From: JAPPHA01 sp965220985
GTDB taxonomy: Bacteria > Pseudomonadota > Alphaproteobacteria > Rhodobacterales > Rhodobacteraceae
Assembly: GCA_965220985.1 (NCBI GenBank)
Contig: OZ244854.1
Span: 2,356,001 to 2,420,000 of the forward strand
Reading direction: 5' to 3'
Length of the DNA stretch: 64,000 bases
Shown in pieces: positions 1-10,304 of the stretch; the first letter of the stretch is position 1; the number at the start of each line of letters is the position of its first letter. The notes beneath the pieces are model-generated. The model saw only the letters and a program-made list of their open reading frames with translations, made no database searches and was not told the origin of the DNA. Position numbers and translations under genes: made by a program.

Positions 1-1
1 C

Positions 2-3000
2 ACGATCCATGACAGCGTCTTCAGTGTGACAGACAACGGGACGACCACCATTGAGCATGGAAGCGATTTCTCTGCCAAGCAGGGTGACTGGGTCGGCGAG
101 GGCCGGACGGGTGCGACGGTCTCAGCCCTCGACGGCGGTCACGATACGTTGCAGTTCGGGCATTATATTGACATCGACGACTTGATCGTTTCGACCGAAG
201 GGACTGGCAAGGATTCCGCCCTGGTTGTTGAACTTGCTCCCTTGGTCCCAGGTGACGAGATCATGGACAGCGTCACGGTTGCCAACTGGGGCACGTCCGA
301 GTTTCGTGTCGAGAAACTCCGTTTTGCCGACGGCTTCACTCTGGAGGTGGGCGGCATCGGTTTTGCCAAGACGGGTGATGCCGGGGACAACACGCTTGCC
401 GCTGATGGAGTGACCTTGTCGGATGAGGAAGGTGTTTGGTTTGCTGGCGGTAGCGGCGATGACACGCTTGACGGTTCTGCCAACGGTGACATTCTCATTG
501 GCGGAAGAGGCGATGACGTCATCGAAGGCGGGGCAGGCGACGATGTTCTGACCGGCGGTGCGGGCCACGACGACCTCTCGGGCGGTGCGGGCGACGACGA
601 CCTCTTCGGCGGTGACGGCAACGACACGTTTCGTGGTGGAACCGGAGGTGACCATCTGCTTGGCGGAAGAGGCGATGACGTCATCGAAGGCGGGGCAGGC
701 GACGATGTCTTGACCGGCGGTTCGGGCGACGACGTTTTGCGCGGCGGTCTCGGCGACGACATGTACATCTTCGAGCGTGGCGACGGCTTCGACACGATTC
801 TCGATGCGGGCAGCAATTCCGTTGGCACCGACCGGTCGAACCTCGGCGGCGACAAGCTTCTTTTCGGTCCGGGGATCTCGCTTGAGGACCTGCGACTGAA
901 TCAGGACGGTGACGATCTGCTGATCTATGTCGACGATGGTACAGGCGCGAATGTGCCACTCGATGAAGTCACGGACGTCATTCGGATCGAGAACTGGGAA
1001 AATTCGGAAAACCGGATCGAGGTCCTTCGGTTCTTTGACGGGATTGACGTCGATCTGTCCGCTCTGGCTGAGGCGATCGTCGTTGGCGAGTTCGGGAATG
1101 GCGATGATGTGGTGAACATCACCCAGGAACTTCGGGGAACGATTCTCATTGAAGCGCCGCAGGAAAGCTCGGGGCCGGGCAAGAGCGCCATTCTTGACGG
1201 TCAGTTCGGTGAAGGCCACTCGTACTCCACCGTTCAGACTGACGATCCCTGCATCAAGCTTGACCTGCAAAGCGAGTTCGCGATCGAGTCCGTCAAGATC
1301 CACAGTCACGAAGTCGACAATCATGATCTGAACGGCACGGTCGTGAAGCTGCTCGACAGTGATGGCAATGTCGTTCACGAGTTCGAGCCGCTGACCGGAT
1401 CGGAAACAGGGGTGGGCTTTGAACTGGAAGTTCCGGACTTCGTCGATGCACAGTACGTTCTCCTTGAAGCCCCTGACGATCACCTCAGCGTCTCGGAAAT
1501 CGAAGTCTTTGGCAGGATGGCGACACGAGACGGTGCCGTTGGATCCAACGAGAGAGACTGGATCAACGGCGACGAGCTTGCCAACATCATCAAAGGGCGT
1601 GGAGGTGACGACTTCCTGTTTGGCCGGGACGGTGACGACGACCTCTCTGGGGGTGCGGGCGACGACGGCCTCTTCGGCGGTGACGGCAACGACACTTTGC
1701 GTGGTGGAGCCGGAGGCGATTTTCTCGTTGGCGAAAGGGGCGATGACGTCATCGATGGCGAGGCAGGCGATGACGAATTGACCGGCGGTTCGGGCGACGA
1801 CGTTCTGCGCGGCGGTCTCGGCGACGACATGTACATCTTCGAGCGTGGCGACGGCTTCGACACGATTCTCGATGCGGGCAGCGGTTCCGTTGGCACTGAC
1901 CGGTCGAACCCCGGCGGCGACAAGCTTCTTTTCGGTCCGGGGATCTCGCTTGAGGACTTGCGACTGAATCGGGACGGTGACGATCTGCTGATCTATGTCG
2001 ACGATGGTACAGGCGCGAATGTGCCACTCGATGAAGTCACGGACGTCATTCGGATCGAGAACTGGGAAAATTCGGAAAACCGGATCGAGGTCCTGCGGTT
2101 CTTTGACGGGATTGACGTCGATCTGTCCGCTCTGGCTGAGGCGATCGTTGTCGGCGAGTTCGGGAATGGCGATGAGGTGGTGAACATCACCCAGGAACTT
2201 CGGGGAACGATTCTCATTGAAACGCCGCTGGAAAGCTCGGGACCGGGCAAGAGCGCCATTCTTGAAGGTCAGTTCGGTGAAAGCCGCTCGTACTCCACCG
2301 TTCAGACTGACGATCCCTTCATCAAGCTTGACCTGCAAAGCGAGTTCGCGATCAAGTCTGTCAAGATCCACAGTCACGGAGTCGACAATCATGATCTGAA
2401 CGGCACGGTCGTGAAGCTGCTCGACAGGGACGGCAATGTCGTTCACGAATTCGAGCCGCTGACCGGATCAGAAGCAGGGGTGGTCTTTGAACTGGAAGTT
2501 CCGGACTTCGTCGATGCACGGTACGTTCTCCTTGAAGACCCCGACGATCACCTCAGCGTACCGGAAATCGAAGTCTTCGGCAGGATGGCGACACGAGACG
2601 GTGCCGTTGGATCCAACGAGAGAGACTGGATCAGCGGCGACGAGCTTGCCAACTTTGTCAAAGGGCGTGGAGGTGACGACTTCCTGTTTGGCCGGGACGG
2701 TGACGACGACCTCTCTGGCGGTGCGGGCGACGACGGCCTCTTCGGTGGTGACGGCAACGACACTTTGCGTGGTGGAACCGGAGGTGACCATCTCCTTGGC
2801 GAAAGGGGCAATGACGTCATCGAAGGCGGGGCTGGCGATGATGTCTTGATCGGTGGTGCGGGCGACGACGTTTTGCGCGGCGGTCTCGGCGACGACATGT
2901 ACATCTTCGAGCGCGGCGACGGCCATGACACGATCCATGACAGCGTCTTCAGTGTGACAGACAACGGGACGACCACCATTGAGCATGGAAGCGATTTCTC

Positions 3001-6000
3001 TGCCGAGCAGGGCGACTGGGTCAGCGAGAGCCGGACGGGTGTGACGGTGTCAGCACTCGACGGCGGTCACGATACATTGCAGTTCGGGCATTATATCGAC
3101 ATCGGCGATTTGATCGTTTCGACCGTAGGGACTGGCAAGGAGTCCGCCCTGGTTGTTGAACTTGCTCCCTTGGTCGCAGGTGACGAGATCATGGACAGCG
3201 TCACGGTTGCCAACTGGGGCATGTCCGATTTTCGTGTCGAGACACTCCGCTTTGCCGACGGCTTCACTCTGGAGGTGGGCGGCATCGGTTTTGCCAAGAC
3301 GGGTGATGCCGGGGACAACACGCTTGCCGCTGATGGAGTGACCTTGTCGGATGAGGATGGTGTTTGGTTTGCTGGCGGTAGCGGCGATGACACGCTTGAC
3401 GGTTCTGCCAACGGTGACATTCTCATTGGTGGCCAAGGTTCTGACGTGCTGGTCGGAAAGGAAGGCGATGACTCGCTTGTAGGAGGCGAAGGATACGACG
3501 ACCTTTCGGGTGGTGCGGGCGACGACGACCTCTTCGGCGGTGCCGGCAACGACGCGCTGCGTGGTGGAACCGGAGGTGACCATCTCCTTGGCGGAAGAGG
3601 CGATGACGTCATCGAAGGCGGGGCAGGCGACGATGTTCTGACCGGCGGTGCGGGCAACGACGGCCTCATTGGCGGTGTGGGCGACGATGTTCTGACCGGC
3701 GGTGCGGGCGACGACGTTTTGCGCGGCGGTCTCGGCGACGACATGTACATCTTCGAGCGCGGCGACGGCTCCGACACGATTCTCGATGCGGGCAGCAGTT
3801 CCGTTGGCACCGACAGGTCGAACCCCGGTGGCGACAAGCTTCTTTTCGGTCCGGGGATCTCGCTTGAGGACTTGCGACTGAATCGGGACGGTGACGATCT
3901 GCTGATCTATGTCGACGATGGTACAGGCGCGAATGTGCCACTCGATGAAGTCACTGATGTCATTCGGATCGAGAACTGGGAAAATTCGGAAAACCGGATC
4001 GAGGTCCTGCGGTTCTTTGACGGGATTGACGTCGATCTGTCCGCTCTGGCTGAGGCGATCGTTGTTGGCGAGTTCGGGAATGGCGATGAGGTGGTGAACA
4101 TCACCCAGGAGCTTCGGGGAACGATTCTCATTGAAGCGCCGCTGGAAAGCTCGGGGCCGGGCAAGGGCGCCATTCTTGACGGTCAGTTCGGTGAAAGCCA
4201 CTCGTACTCCACCGTTCAGACTGACGATCCCTTCATCAAGCTTGACCTGCAAAGCGAGTTCGCGATCAAGTCCGTCAAGATTCACAGTCACGAAGTCGAC
4301 AATCATGATCTGAACGGCACGGTCGTGAAGCTGCTCGACAGGGACGGCAATGTCGTTCACGAATTCGAGCCGCTGACCGGATCGGAAAGTGGGGTGATCT
4401 TTGAACTGGAAGTTCCGGACTTCGTCGATGCGCAATACGTTCTTCTTGAAGCCCCCGACGATCACCTCAGCGTCTCGGAAATCGAAGTCTTTGGCAGGAT
4501 GGCGACACGAGACGGTGCCGTTGGATCCAACGATAGAGACTGGATCAACGGCGACGAGCTTGCCAACTTTGTCAAGGGGCGTGGAGGTGACGACTTTCTG
4601 TTTGGCCGCGACGGTGACGACGACCTCTCTGGGGGTGCGGGCGACGACGGCCTCTTCGGCGGTGACGGCAACGACACTTTGCGTGGTGGAACCGGAGGTG
4701 ACCATCTCTTTGGCGGAAGGGGCGATGACGTCATTGATGGCGAGGCAGGCGATGACGAATTGACCGGCGGTGCGGGCGACGACGTTCTGCGCGGCGGTCT
4801 CGGCGACGACATGTACATCTTCGAGCGTGGCGACGGCTCCGACACGATTCTCGATGCGGGCAGCAGTTCCGTTGGCACCGACCGGTCGAACCCGGGCGGC
4901 GACAAGTTTCTTTTCGGTCCGGAGATCTCGCTTGAGGACTTGCGACTGAATCGGGACGGTGACGATCTGCTGATCTATGTCGACGATGGTACAGGTGCGA
5001 ATGTGCCACTCGATGAAGTCACGGACGTCATTCGGATCGAGAACTGGGAAAATTCGGAAAACCGGATCGAGGTCCTGCGGTTCTTTGACGGGATTGACGT
5101 CGATCTGTCCGCTCTGGCTGAGGCGATCGTCGTTGGCGAGTTCGGGAATGGCGATGAGGTGGTGAACATCACCGAGGAACTTCGGGGAACGATTCTCATT
5201 GAAGCGCCGCTGGAGAGCTCGGGGCCGGGCAAGGGCGCCATTCTTGACGGTCAGTTCGGTGAAAGCCACTCGTACTCCACCGTTCAGACTGACGATCCCT
5301 TCATCAAGCTTGACCTGCAAAGCGAGTTCGCGATCAAGTCCGTCAAGATCCACAGTCACGAAGTCGACAATCATGATCTGAACGGCACGGTCGTGAAGCT
5401 GCTCGACAGGGACGGCAATGTCGTTCACGAATTCGAGCCGCTGACCGGATCGGAAAGTGGGGTGATCTTTGAACTGGAAGTTCCGGACTTCGTCGATGCG
5501 CAATACGTTCTTCTTGAAGCCCTCGACGATCACCTCAGCGTGTCGGAAATCGAAGTCTTCGGCAGGATGGCGACACGAGACGGTGCCGTTGGATCCAACG
5601 AGAGAGACTGGATCAGCGGCGACGAGCTTGCCAACTTTGTCAAAGGGCGTGGAGGTGACGACTTCCTGTTTGGTCGGGACGGCGACGACGACCTCTCTGG
5701 CGGTGCGGGGGACGACGACCTGTTCGGCGGTGACGGCAACGACACTTTGCGTGGTGGAACCGGAGGTGACCATCTCCTTGGCGGAAGGGGCGATGACCTC
5801 ATCGATGGCGAGGCAGGCGATGATGTATTGACCGGCGGTGCGGGCGACGACGTTTTGCGTGGTGGTCTCGGCGACGACATGTACATCTTCGAGCGCGGCG
5901 ACATCCATGACACGATCCAAGAGAGCGTCTTCAGTGTGACAGACAACGGGACGACCACCATTGTGCATGGAAGCGATTTCTCTGCCGAGCAGGTTGACTG

Positions 6001-9000
6001 GGTCAGCGAGAGCCGCACGGGTGTGACGGTGTCAGCGCTCGACGGCGGTCACGATACATTGCAGTTCGGGCATTATATCGACATCGGCGACTTGATCGTT
6101 TCGACCGTAGGGACTGGCAAGGAGTCCGCCCTGGTTGTTGAACTTGCTCCCTTGGTCGCAGGTGACGAGATCATGGACAGCGTCACGGTTGCCAACTGGG
6201 GCACGTCCGAGTTTCGTGTCGAGACACTCCGCTTTGCCGACGGCTTCACGCTGGAGGTAGGCGGTATCGGTCATGCCGTGACGGGCGATACTGGAGAGAA
6301 CACGCTCACCGCTGATGGAGTGACCTTGTCGGATGAGGAAGGTGTTTGGCTTGCTGGCGGTAGCGGCGATGACACGCTTTACGGTTCTGCCAACGGTGAC
6401 ATTCTCATTGGCGGCTACGGTTCTAACGTGCTTTTCGGAAAGGAAGGCGATGATTCGCTTGTAGGAGGCGAAGGATACGACACCCTTTATGGCGGCGCGG
6501 GAGATGACGACCTCTTCGGCAGGGACGGCAACGATTTTTTGGATGGTGGAGCCGGAGATGACTATCTCCTTGGCGGAAGGGGCGAAGACGGCCTCAATGG
6601 CGAGGCAGGCGACGATGTTTTGTCCGGCGGTGCGGGCGACGACGGCCTCTCTGGCGGTGCGGGCGACGACGACCTCTTCGGCGGGGACGGCAATGACACG
6701 TTGCATGGTGGAACCGGAGGTGACTATCTCCTTGGCGGAAGAGGCGATGACTTCATCGAGAGCAATGCGGGCGACGATGTTTTGTCCGGTGGTGCGGGCG
6801 ACGACGTTTTGCGCGGCGGTTTCGGCGACGACATTTACATCTTCGAGCGTGGCGACGTCCATGACACGATCCATGAAAGCGTCTTCAGTGTGACATTCAC
6901 AGACACCGGGACGACTGTCATTGAGCATGGAAGCGATTTCTCTGCCGAGCAGGGTGACTGGGTCAGCGAGAGCCGGACGGGTGTGACGGTGTCAGCGCTC
7001 GACGGCGGTCACGATACATTGCAGTTCGGGTATAACATCGACATCGGCGATTTGATCGTTTCGACCGTAGGGACTGGCAAGGATTCCGCCCTGATTGTTG
7101 AGCTTGCTCCCTTGGTCGCAGGTGACGAGATCATGGACAGCGTCACGGTTGCCAACTGGGGCACGTCCGAGTTTCGTGTCGAGACACTCCGCTTTGCCGG
7201 TGGCTTCACGCTGGAGGTAGGCGGCATCGGTTTTGCCAAGACGGGTGATGCCGGGGACAACACGCTTGCAGCTGATGGAGTGACCTTGTCGGATGAGGAA
7301 GGTGTTTGGCTTGCTGGCGGTAGCGGCGATGACACGCTTGACGGTTCTGCCAACGGTGACATTCTCATCGGCGGCCACGGCTCGGATGTGCTGGGCGGAG
7401 AGGGAGGCGATGATTCGCTTGTAGGAGGCGAGGGAGACGACTACCTCCATGGCGGTGCGGGCGACGACGATCTCTTCGGCGGGGACGGCAACGACACGCT
7501 GCTTGGTTCTGTCGGAAGTGACTATCTCATTGGCGGAAGGGGCGATGATGTTCTGACCGGCGGTGCGGGCGATGATGTTCTGACCGGCGGTGCGGGCGAC
7601 GATGTTTTGCACGGTGGTCTCGGCGACGACATGTACATCTTCGAGCGTGGCGACGGTTCCGACACGATTCTTGATGCGGGCAGCAGTTCGGTTGGCGCCG
7701 ACCGGTCGAACCCCGGCGGCGACAAGCTTCTTTTGGGTCCGGGGATCTCGCTTGAGGACTTGCGACTGAATCGGGACGGTGACGATCTGCTGATCTATGT
7801 CGACGATGGTACGGGTGCGAATGTCCCTCTCGATGAAGTCACTGATGTCATTCGAATCGAGAACTGGACCAATTCGGAAAACCGGATCGAGGTCCTGCGG
7901 TTCTTTGACGGTATTGACGTCGATCTGTCCGCCCTGGCCGAGGCGGTCGTTGTTGGCGAGTTCAGGAATAGTGGTGAAGTGGTGAACATCACCGAGGAAC
8001 TTCGGGGAACGATTCTCATTGAAGCGCCGCTGGAAAACTCGGGGCCGGGCAAGAGCGCCATTCTTGACGGTCAGATCGGACGCGACAACTCGTACGACAG
8101 CATTAATTCTGATGATCCCTGCATCAAGCTTGACCTGCAAAGCGAGTTCGCGATCAAGGCTGTCAAGATCCACAATCACGAACTCTATTCAAGTGATCTG
8201 AACGGCACGGTCGTGAAGTTGTTCGACAACGACGGCAATGTCGTTCACGAGTTCGAGCCGCTGTCGGAAGCGGACGAAGTGACGGTTTGGGAACTGGAAG
8301 TTCCGGACTTCGTCGATGCACGGTACGTTCTCCTTGAAGACCCCGACGATTACCTCAGCGTAGCGGAAATCGAAGTCTTCGGCAGAATGCCTGGGCGCCG
8401 AGACAGTGGCATTGGATCCAACGAGAGTGACTGGATCAGCGGCGACCAGCTTGCAAACACTCTCGAAGGGCGTGGAGGTGACGACTTCCTGTTCGGTCGG
8501 GACGGTGACGACGACCTCTCTGGCGGTGCGGGCGACGACGACCTCTTCGGCGGGGACGGCAACGACATGCTGCTTGGCGGTCTCGGCGACGACATGTACA
8601 TCTTCGAGCGTGGCGACGGCTCCGACACGATTCTTGATGCGGGCAGCAGTTCCGTTGGCACCGACCGGTCGAACCCCGGCGGCGACAAGCTTCTCTTCGG
8701 TCCGGGGATCTCGCTTGAGGACTTGCGATTGAATCGTGACGGTGACGATCTGCTCATCTATGTCGACGATGGTACGAGTGCGAATGTCACTCTTGATGAA
8801 GTCACTGATGTCATTCGGATCGAGAACTGGACCAATTCGGAAAACCGGATCGAGGTCCTGCGGTTCCTTGACGGGATTGATGTCGATCTGTCCGCCCTGG
8901 CCGAGGCGGTCGTTGTTGGCGAGTTCAGGAATAGTGGTGAAGTGGTGAACATCACCCAAGAACTTCGGGGACTGATTCTCATTGAAACACCGGCAGGCTC

Positions 9001-10102
9001 GGAGACGCGCAAGAGCGCCATTCTTGACGGTCAGTTAGGATACGACAACTCGTACTCCTCCCATTGGACGACTGATGATCCCTACATCAAGCTAGACCTG
9101 CAAAGCGAGTTCGCGATCAAGTCCGTCAAGATCCACAGTCACGCAAACTATTTAAGTGATCTGAACGGCACGGTCGTGAAGTTGCTCGACAACGACGGCA
9201 ATGTCGTTCACGAGTTCGAGCCGCTGTCGGAAGCGGACGAGGTGACGGTTTGGGAACTGGAAGTTCCGGACTTCGTCGATGCACGGTACGTTCTCCTTGA
9301 AGACCCCGACGATTACCTCAGCGTAGCGGAAATCGAAGTCTTCGGCAGAATTCCTGGGCGCCGAGACAGGGGTGTTGGATCTAACGAAAGTGACTGGATC
9401 ACCGGCGACGAGCTTGCTAACTTTCTGGAAGGGCGTGGAGGTGACGACTTCCTGTTTGGTCGGGACGGTGACGACACCCTAGATGGCGGCGACGGCAATG
9501 ACGTGATGGCCGGCGAGGATGACAATGATGTACTCAACGGCGGCAATGGCGCTGACCTGATGACGGGTGGAGCCGGCGACGACATCTTGGACGGCGGCAA
9601 CGGAAACGATGTCTTAATGGGTGGCACCGGTAATGACACGCTGAACGGCGGAGCCGGGGATGACTTGCTGGTCGGCGCAGAGGGCAACGACGTGATCATC
9701 GCGAGCTCGGGCCGGGACTACATTCGCTTTGGTTACGGGGATGGAAACGATACCTATCGAGGCAGCACGTCATATGCGGGAACTGATGTCATTGAGTTCG
9801 AGAAGGGCATCACGGCTCGCGACGTCTGGTTCGAGCGGATAGACGACGATCTGATCGTCCGTTTGCAAGGTGCGGCGGACACCTTGACCTTCGAGAACTG
9901 GTTCTACGGCCCGAACCCAAGTGCACATGTCAGTGGATTTGCGACTGATGATGAATGGTTGAGCTATGGCCAAGTGAACGGGCTCGTTAGCGTCATGGCA
10001 CCCCACATCGAAGACATGAGCGACGGTACGAACGATCATGCGATCGAGTTTCATGATTTGCCAGAGAGCGTGCTGTCGGTGATCGAATCGGCCTGGGGTT
10101 GA
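2..10102 (+). CDS. Giant RTX protein with interleaved F5/8C-like domains (5' partial)
   Basis: The reading frame is open from the first bases of the window, so the true start lies upstream; the GTG at 26 is internal to a repeated module. About 3366 residues are visible. Glycine/aspartate nonapeptide repeats (GGxGxDxLx, calcium-binding parallel beta-roll) alternate with two module types. Module A has a haemolysin-type calcium-binding related segment (around 'LLFGPGISLEDLRL') followed by a discoidin/F5/8C-like domain ('AILDGQFG', 'IKLDLQSEFAI', 'SVSEIEVFG'). Module B starts near 'SVFSVTDNGTTTIEHG'. Six A and four B modules are seen. The last ~130 residues match the C-terminus of the 2090-residue RTX protein at 12270, which suggests a shared type I secretion signal. 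It is probably a secreted or surface adhesin-like protein. No exporter lies beside it on its own strand, so the convergent operon's transporter may serve it (inference). Confidence 0.93.
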   Translation, partial: TIHDSVFSVTDNGTTTIEHGSDFSAKQGDWVGEGRTGATVSALDGGHDTLQFGHYIDIDDLIVSTEGTGKDSALVVELAPLVPGDEIMDSVTVANWGTSEFRVEKLRFADGFTLEVGGIGFAKTGDAGDNTLAADGVTLSDEEGVWFAGGSGDDTLDGSANGDILIGGRGDDVIEGGAGDDVLTGGAGHDDLSGGAGDDDLFGGDGNDTFRGGTGGDHLLGGRGDDVIEGGAGDDVLTGGSGDDVLRGGLGDDMYIFERGDGFDTILDAGSNSVGTDRSNLGGDKLLFGPGISLEDLRLNQDGDDLLIYVDDGTGANVPLDEVTDVIRIENWENSENRIEVLRFFDGIDVDLSALAEAIVVGEFGNGDDVVNITQELRGTILIEAPQESSGPGKSAILDGQFGEGHSYSTVQTDDPCIKLDLQSEFAIESVKIHSHEVDNHDLNGTVVKLLDSDGNVVHEFEPLTGSETGVGFELEVPDFVDAQYVLLEAPDDHLSVSEIEVFGRMATRDGAVGSNERDWINGDELANIIKGRGGDDFLFGRDGDDDLSGGAGDDGLFGGDGNDTLRGGAGGDFLVGERGDDVIDGEAGDDELTGGSGDDVLRGGLGDDMYIFERGDGFDTILDAGSGSVGTDRSNPGGDKLLFGPGISLEDLRLNRDGDDLLIYVDDGTGANVPLDEVTDVIRIENWENSENRIEVLRFFDGIDVDLSALAEAIVVGEFGNGDEVVNITQELRGTILIETPLESSGPGKSAILEGQFGESRSYSTVQTDDPFIKLDLQSEFAIKSVKIHSHGVDNHDLNGTVVKLLDRDGNVVHEFEPLTGSEAGVVFELEVPDFVDARYVLLEDPDDHLSVPEIEVFGRMATRDGAVGSNERDWISGDELANFVKGRGGDDFLFGRDGDDDLSGGAGDDGLFGGDGNDTLRGGTGGDHLLGERGNDVIEGGAGDDVLIGGAGDDVLRGGLGDDMYIFERGDGHDTIHDSVFSVTDNGTTTIEHGSDFSAEQGDWVSESRTGVTVSALDGGHDTLQFGHYIDIGDLIVSTVGTGKESALVVELAPLVAGDEIMDSVTVANWGMSDFRVETLRFADGFTLEVGGIGFAKTGDAGDNTLAADGVTLSDEDGVWFAGGSGDDTLDGSANGDILIGGQGSDVLVGKEGDDSLVGGEGYDDLSGGAGDDDLFGGAGNDALRGGTGGDHLLGGRGDDVIEGGAGDDVLTGGAGNDGLIGGVGDDVLTGGAGDDVLRGGLGDDMYIFERGDGSDTILDAGSSSVGTDRSNPGGDKLLFGPGISLEDLRLNRDGDDLLIYVDDGTGANVPLDEVTDVIRIENWENSENRIEVLRFFDGIDVDLSALAEAIVVGEFGNGDEVVNITQELRGTILIEAPLESSGPGKGAILDGQFGESHSYSTVQTDDPFIKLDLQSEFAIKSVKIHSHEVDNHDLNGTVVKLLDRDGNVVHEFEPLTGSESGVIFELEVPDFVDAQYVLLEAPDDHLSVSEIEVFGRMATRDGAVGSNDRDWINGDELANFVKGRGGDDFLFGRDGDDDLSGGAGDDGLFGGDGNDTLRGGTGGDHLFGGRGDDVIDGEAGDDELTGGAGDDVLRGGLGDDMYIFERGDGSDTILDAGSSSVGTDRSNPGGDKFLFGPEISLEDLRLNRDGDDLLIYVDDGTGANVPLDEVTDVIRIENWENSENRIEVLRFFDGIDVDLSALAEAIVVGEFGNGDEVVNITEELRGTILIEAPLESSGPGKGAILDGQFGESHSYSTVQTDDPFIKLDLQSEFAIKSVKIHSHEVDNHDLNGTVVKLLDRDGNVVHEFEPLTGSESGVIFELEVPDFVDAQYVLLEALDDHLSVSEIEVFGRMATRDGAVGSNERDWISGDELANFVKGRGGDDFLFGRDGDDDLSGGAGDDDLFGGDGNDTLRGGTGGDHLLGGRGDDLIDGEAGDDVLTGGAGDDVLRGGLGDDMYIFERGDIHDTIQESVFSVTDNGTTTIVHGSDFSAEQVDWVSESRTGVTVSALDGGHDTLQFGHYIDIGDLIVSTVGTGKESALVVELAPLVAGDEIMDSVTVANWGTSEFRVETLRFADGFTLEVGGIGHAVTGDTGENTLTADGVTLSDEEGVWLAGGSGDDTLYGSANGDILIGGYGSNVLFGKEGDDSLVGGEGYDTLYGGAGDDDLFGRDGNDFLDGGAGDDYLLGGRGEDGLNGEAGDDVLSGGAGDDGLSGGAGDDDLFGGDGNDTLHGGTGGDYLLGGRGDDFIESNAGDDVLSGGAGDDVLRGGFGDDIYIFERGDVHDTIHESVFSVTFTDTGTTVIEHGSDFSAEQGDWVSESRTGVTVSALDGGHDTLQFGYNIDIGDLIVSTVGTGKDSALIVELAPLVAGDEIMDSVTVANWGTSEFRVETLRFAGGFTLEVGGIGFAKTGDAGDNTLAADGVTLSDEEGVWLAGGSGDDTLDGSANGDILIGGHGSDVLGGEGGDDSLVGGEGDDYLHGGAGDDDLFGGDGNDTLLGSVGSDYLIGGRGDDVLTGGAGDDVLTGGAGDDVLHGGLGDDMYIFERGDGSDTILDAGSSSVGADRSNPGGDKLLLGPGISLEDLRLNRDGDDLLIYVDDGTGANVPLDEVTDVIRIENWTNSENRIEVLRFFDGIDVDLSALAEAVVVGEFRNSGEVVNITEELRGTILIEAPLENSGPGKSAILDGQIGRDNSYDSINSDDPCIKLDLQSEFAIKAVKIHNHELYSSDLNGTVVKLFDNDGNVVHEFEPLSEADEVTVWELEVPDFVDARYVLLEDPDDYLSVAEIEVFGRMPGRRDSGIGSNESDWISGDQLANTLEGRGGDDFLFGRDGDDDLSGGAGDDDLFGGDGNDMLLGGLGDDMYIFERGDGSDTILDAGSSSVGTDRSNPGGDKLLFGPGISLEDLRLNRDGDDLLIYVDDGTSANVTLDEVTDVIRIENWTNSENRIEVLRFLDGIDVDLSALAEAVVVGEFRNSGEVVNITQELRGLILIETPAGSETRKSAILDGQLGYDNSYSSHWTTDDPYIKLDLQSEFAIKSVKIHSHANYLSDLNGTVVKLLDNDGNVVHEFEPLSEADEVTVWELEVPDFVDARYVLLEDPDDYLSVAEIEVFGRIPGRRDRGVGSNESDWITGDELANFLEGRGGDDFLFGRDGDDTLDGGDGNDVMAGEDDNDVLNGGNGADLMTGGAGDDILDGGNGNDVLMGGTGNDTLNGGAGDDLLVGAEGNDVIIASSGRDYIRFGYGDGNDTYRGSTSYAGTDVIEFEKGITARDVWFERIDDDLIVRLQGAADTLTFENWFYGPNPSAHVSGFATDDEWLSYGQVNGLVSVMAPHIEDMSDGTNDHAIEFHDLPESVLSVIESAWG
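761..2896 (+). repeat. Two tandem 1068-bp coding repeats (module A, copies 1-2)
   Basis: The anchor encoding 'DMYIFERGD' begins at 761, 1829 and 2897, a step of exactly 1068 bp each time. A second anchor, 'gatctatgtcgacgatgg', at 922 and 1990 gives the same step. By eye the copies are almost identical at DNA level. Each encodes one calcium-binding related segment, one F5/8C-like domain and a short nonapeptide array. Confidence 0.9.
3743..5878 (+). repeat. Two tandem 1068-bp coding repeats (module A, copies 3-4)
   Basis: The same 'DMYIFERGD' anchor occurs at 3743, 4811 and 5879, again stepping by exactly 1068 bp. With the B module at 2897-3742, this pair forms the second of two consecutive 'B-A-A' super-units (2897 to 5878, 2982 bp). 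The later A copies at about 7631 and 8594 are more diverged and spaced by 963 bp. Confidence 0.88.
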
Positions 10103-10131
10103 TCTCTCTTCTACACTGTTGCCGACGTCGT

Positions 10132-10167
10132 CGAACGCATCTCGATGATGACTGAGAATGCGATTCG
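10132..10167. terminator. Imperfect inverted repeat between convergent RTX genes
   Basis: Between the stop of the giant RTX gene and the stop of the KS gene there is an imperfect hairpin with arms starting 'CGAACGCATCTC' and ending 'GAGAATGCGATTCG', with small bulges. There is no T-run, so an intrinsic terminator is only possible. Its place between two convergent 3' ends is the main argument. Confidence 0.25.
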
Positions 10168-10304
10168 GCGAGACGACCGAACGATGGTGTAGTTCAATGC
10201 CTGTTGGAGTTACATGTCAGGGATTTGAAAGATCAGGCAGCATCCAAGCAGGGACTTGACGTTTCAGCAGTGATATCCCGACGTGAAAACTCCTTCGGGC
10301 TCCG

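Noticed and set aside
122..2446. Long leftward open frame (774 codons) antisense to the giant RTX gene
   Set aside because: The repetitive Gly-Asp codons leave the opposite strand stop-free; the same happens at 3050-5968. The translated words repeat with the RTX modules and match no family.
1..9700. Possible CRISPR-like array or satellite DNA
   Set aside because: The repeats are in-frame coding modules of 27 bp (nonapeptides) and about 1 kb; there are no short repeats with unique spacers.
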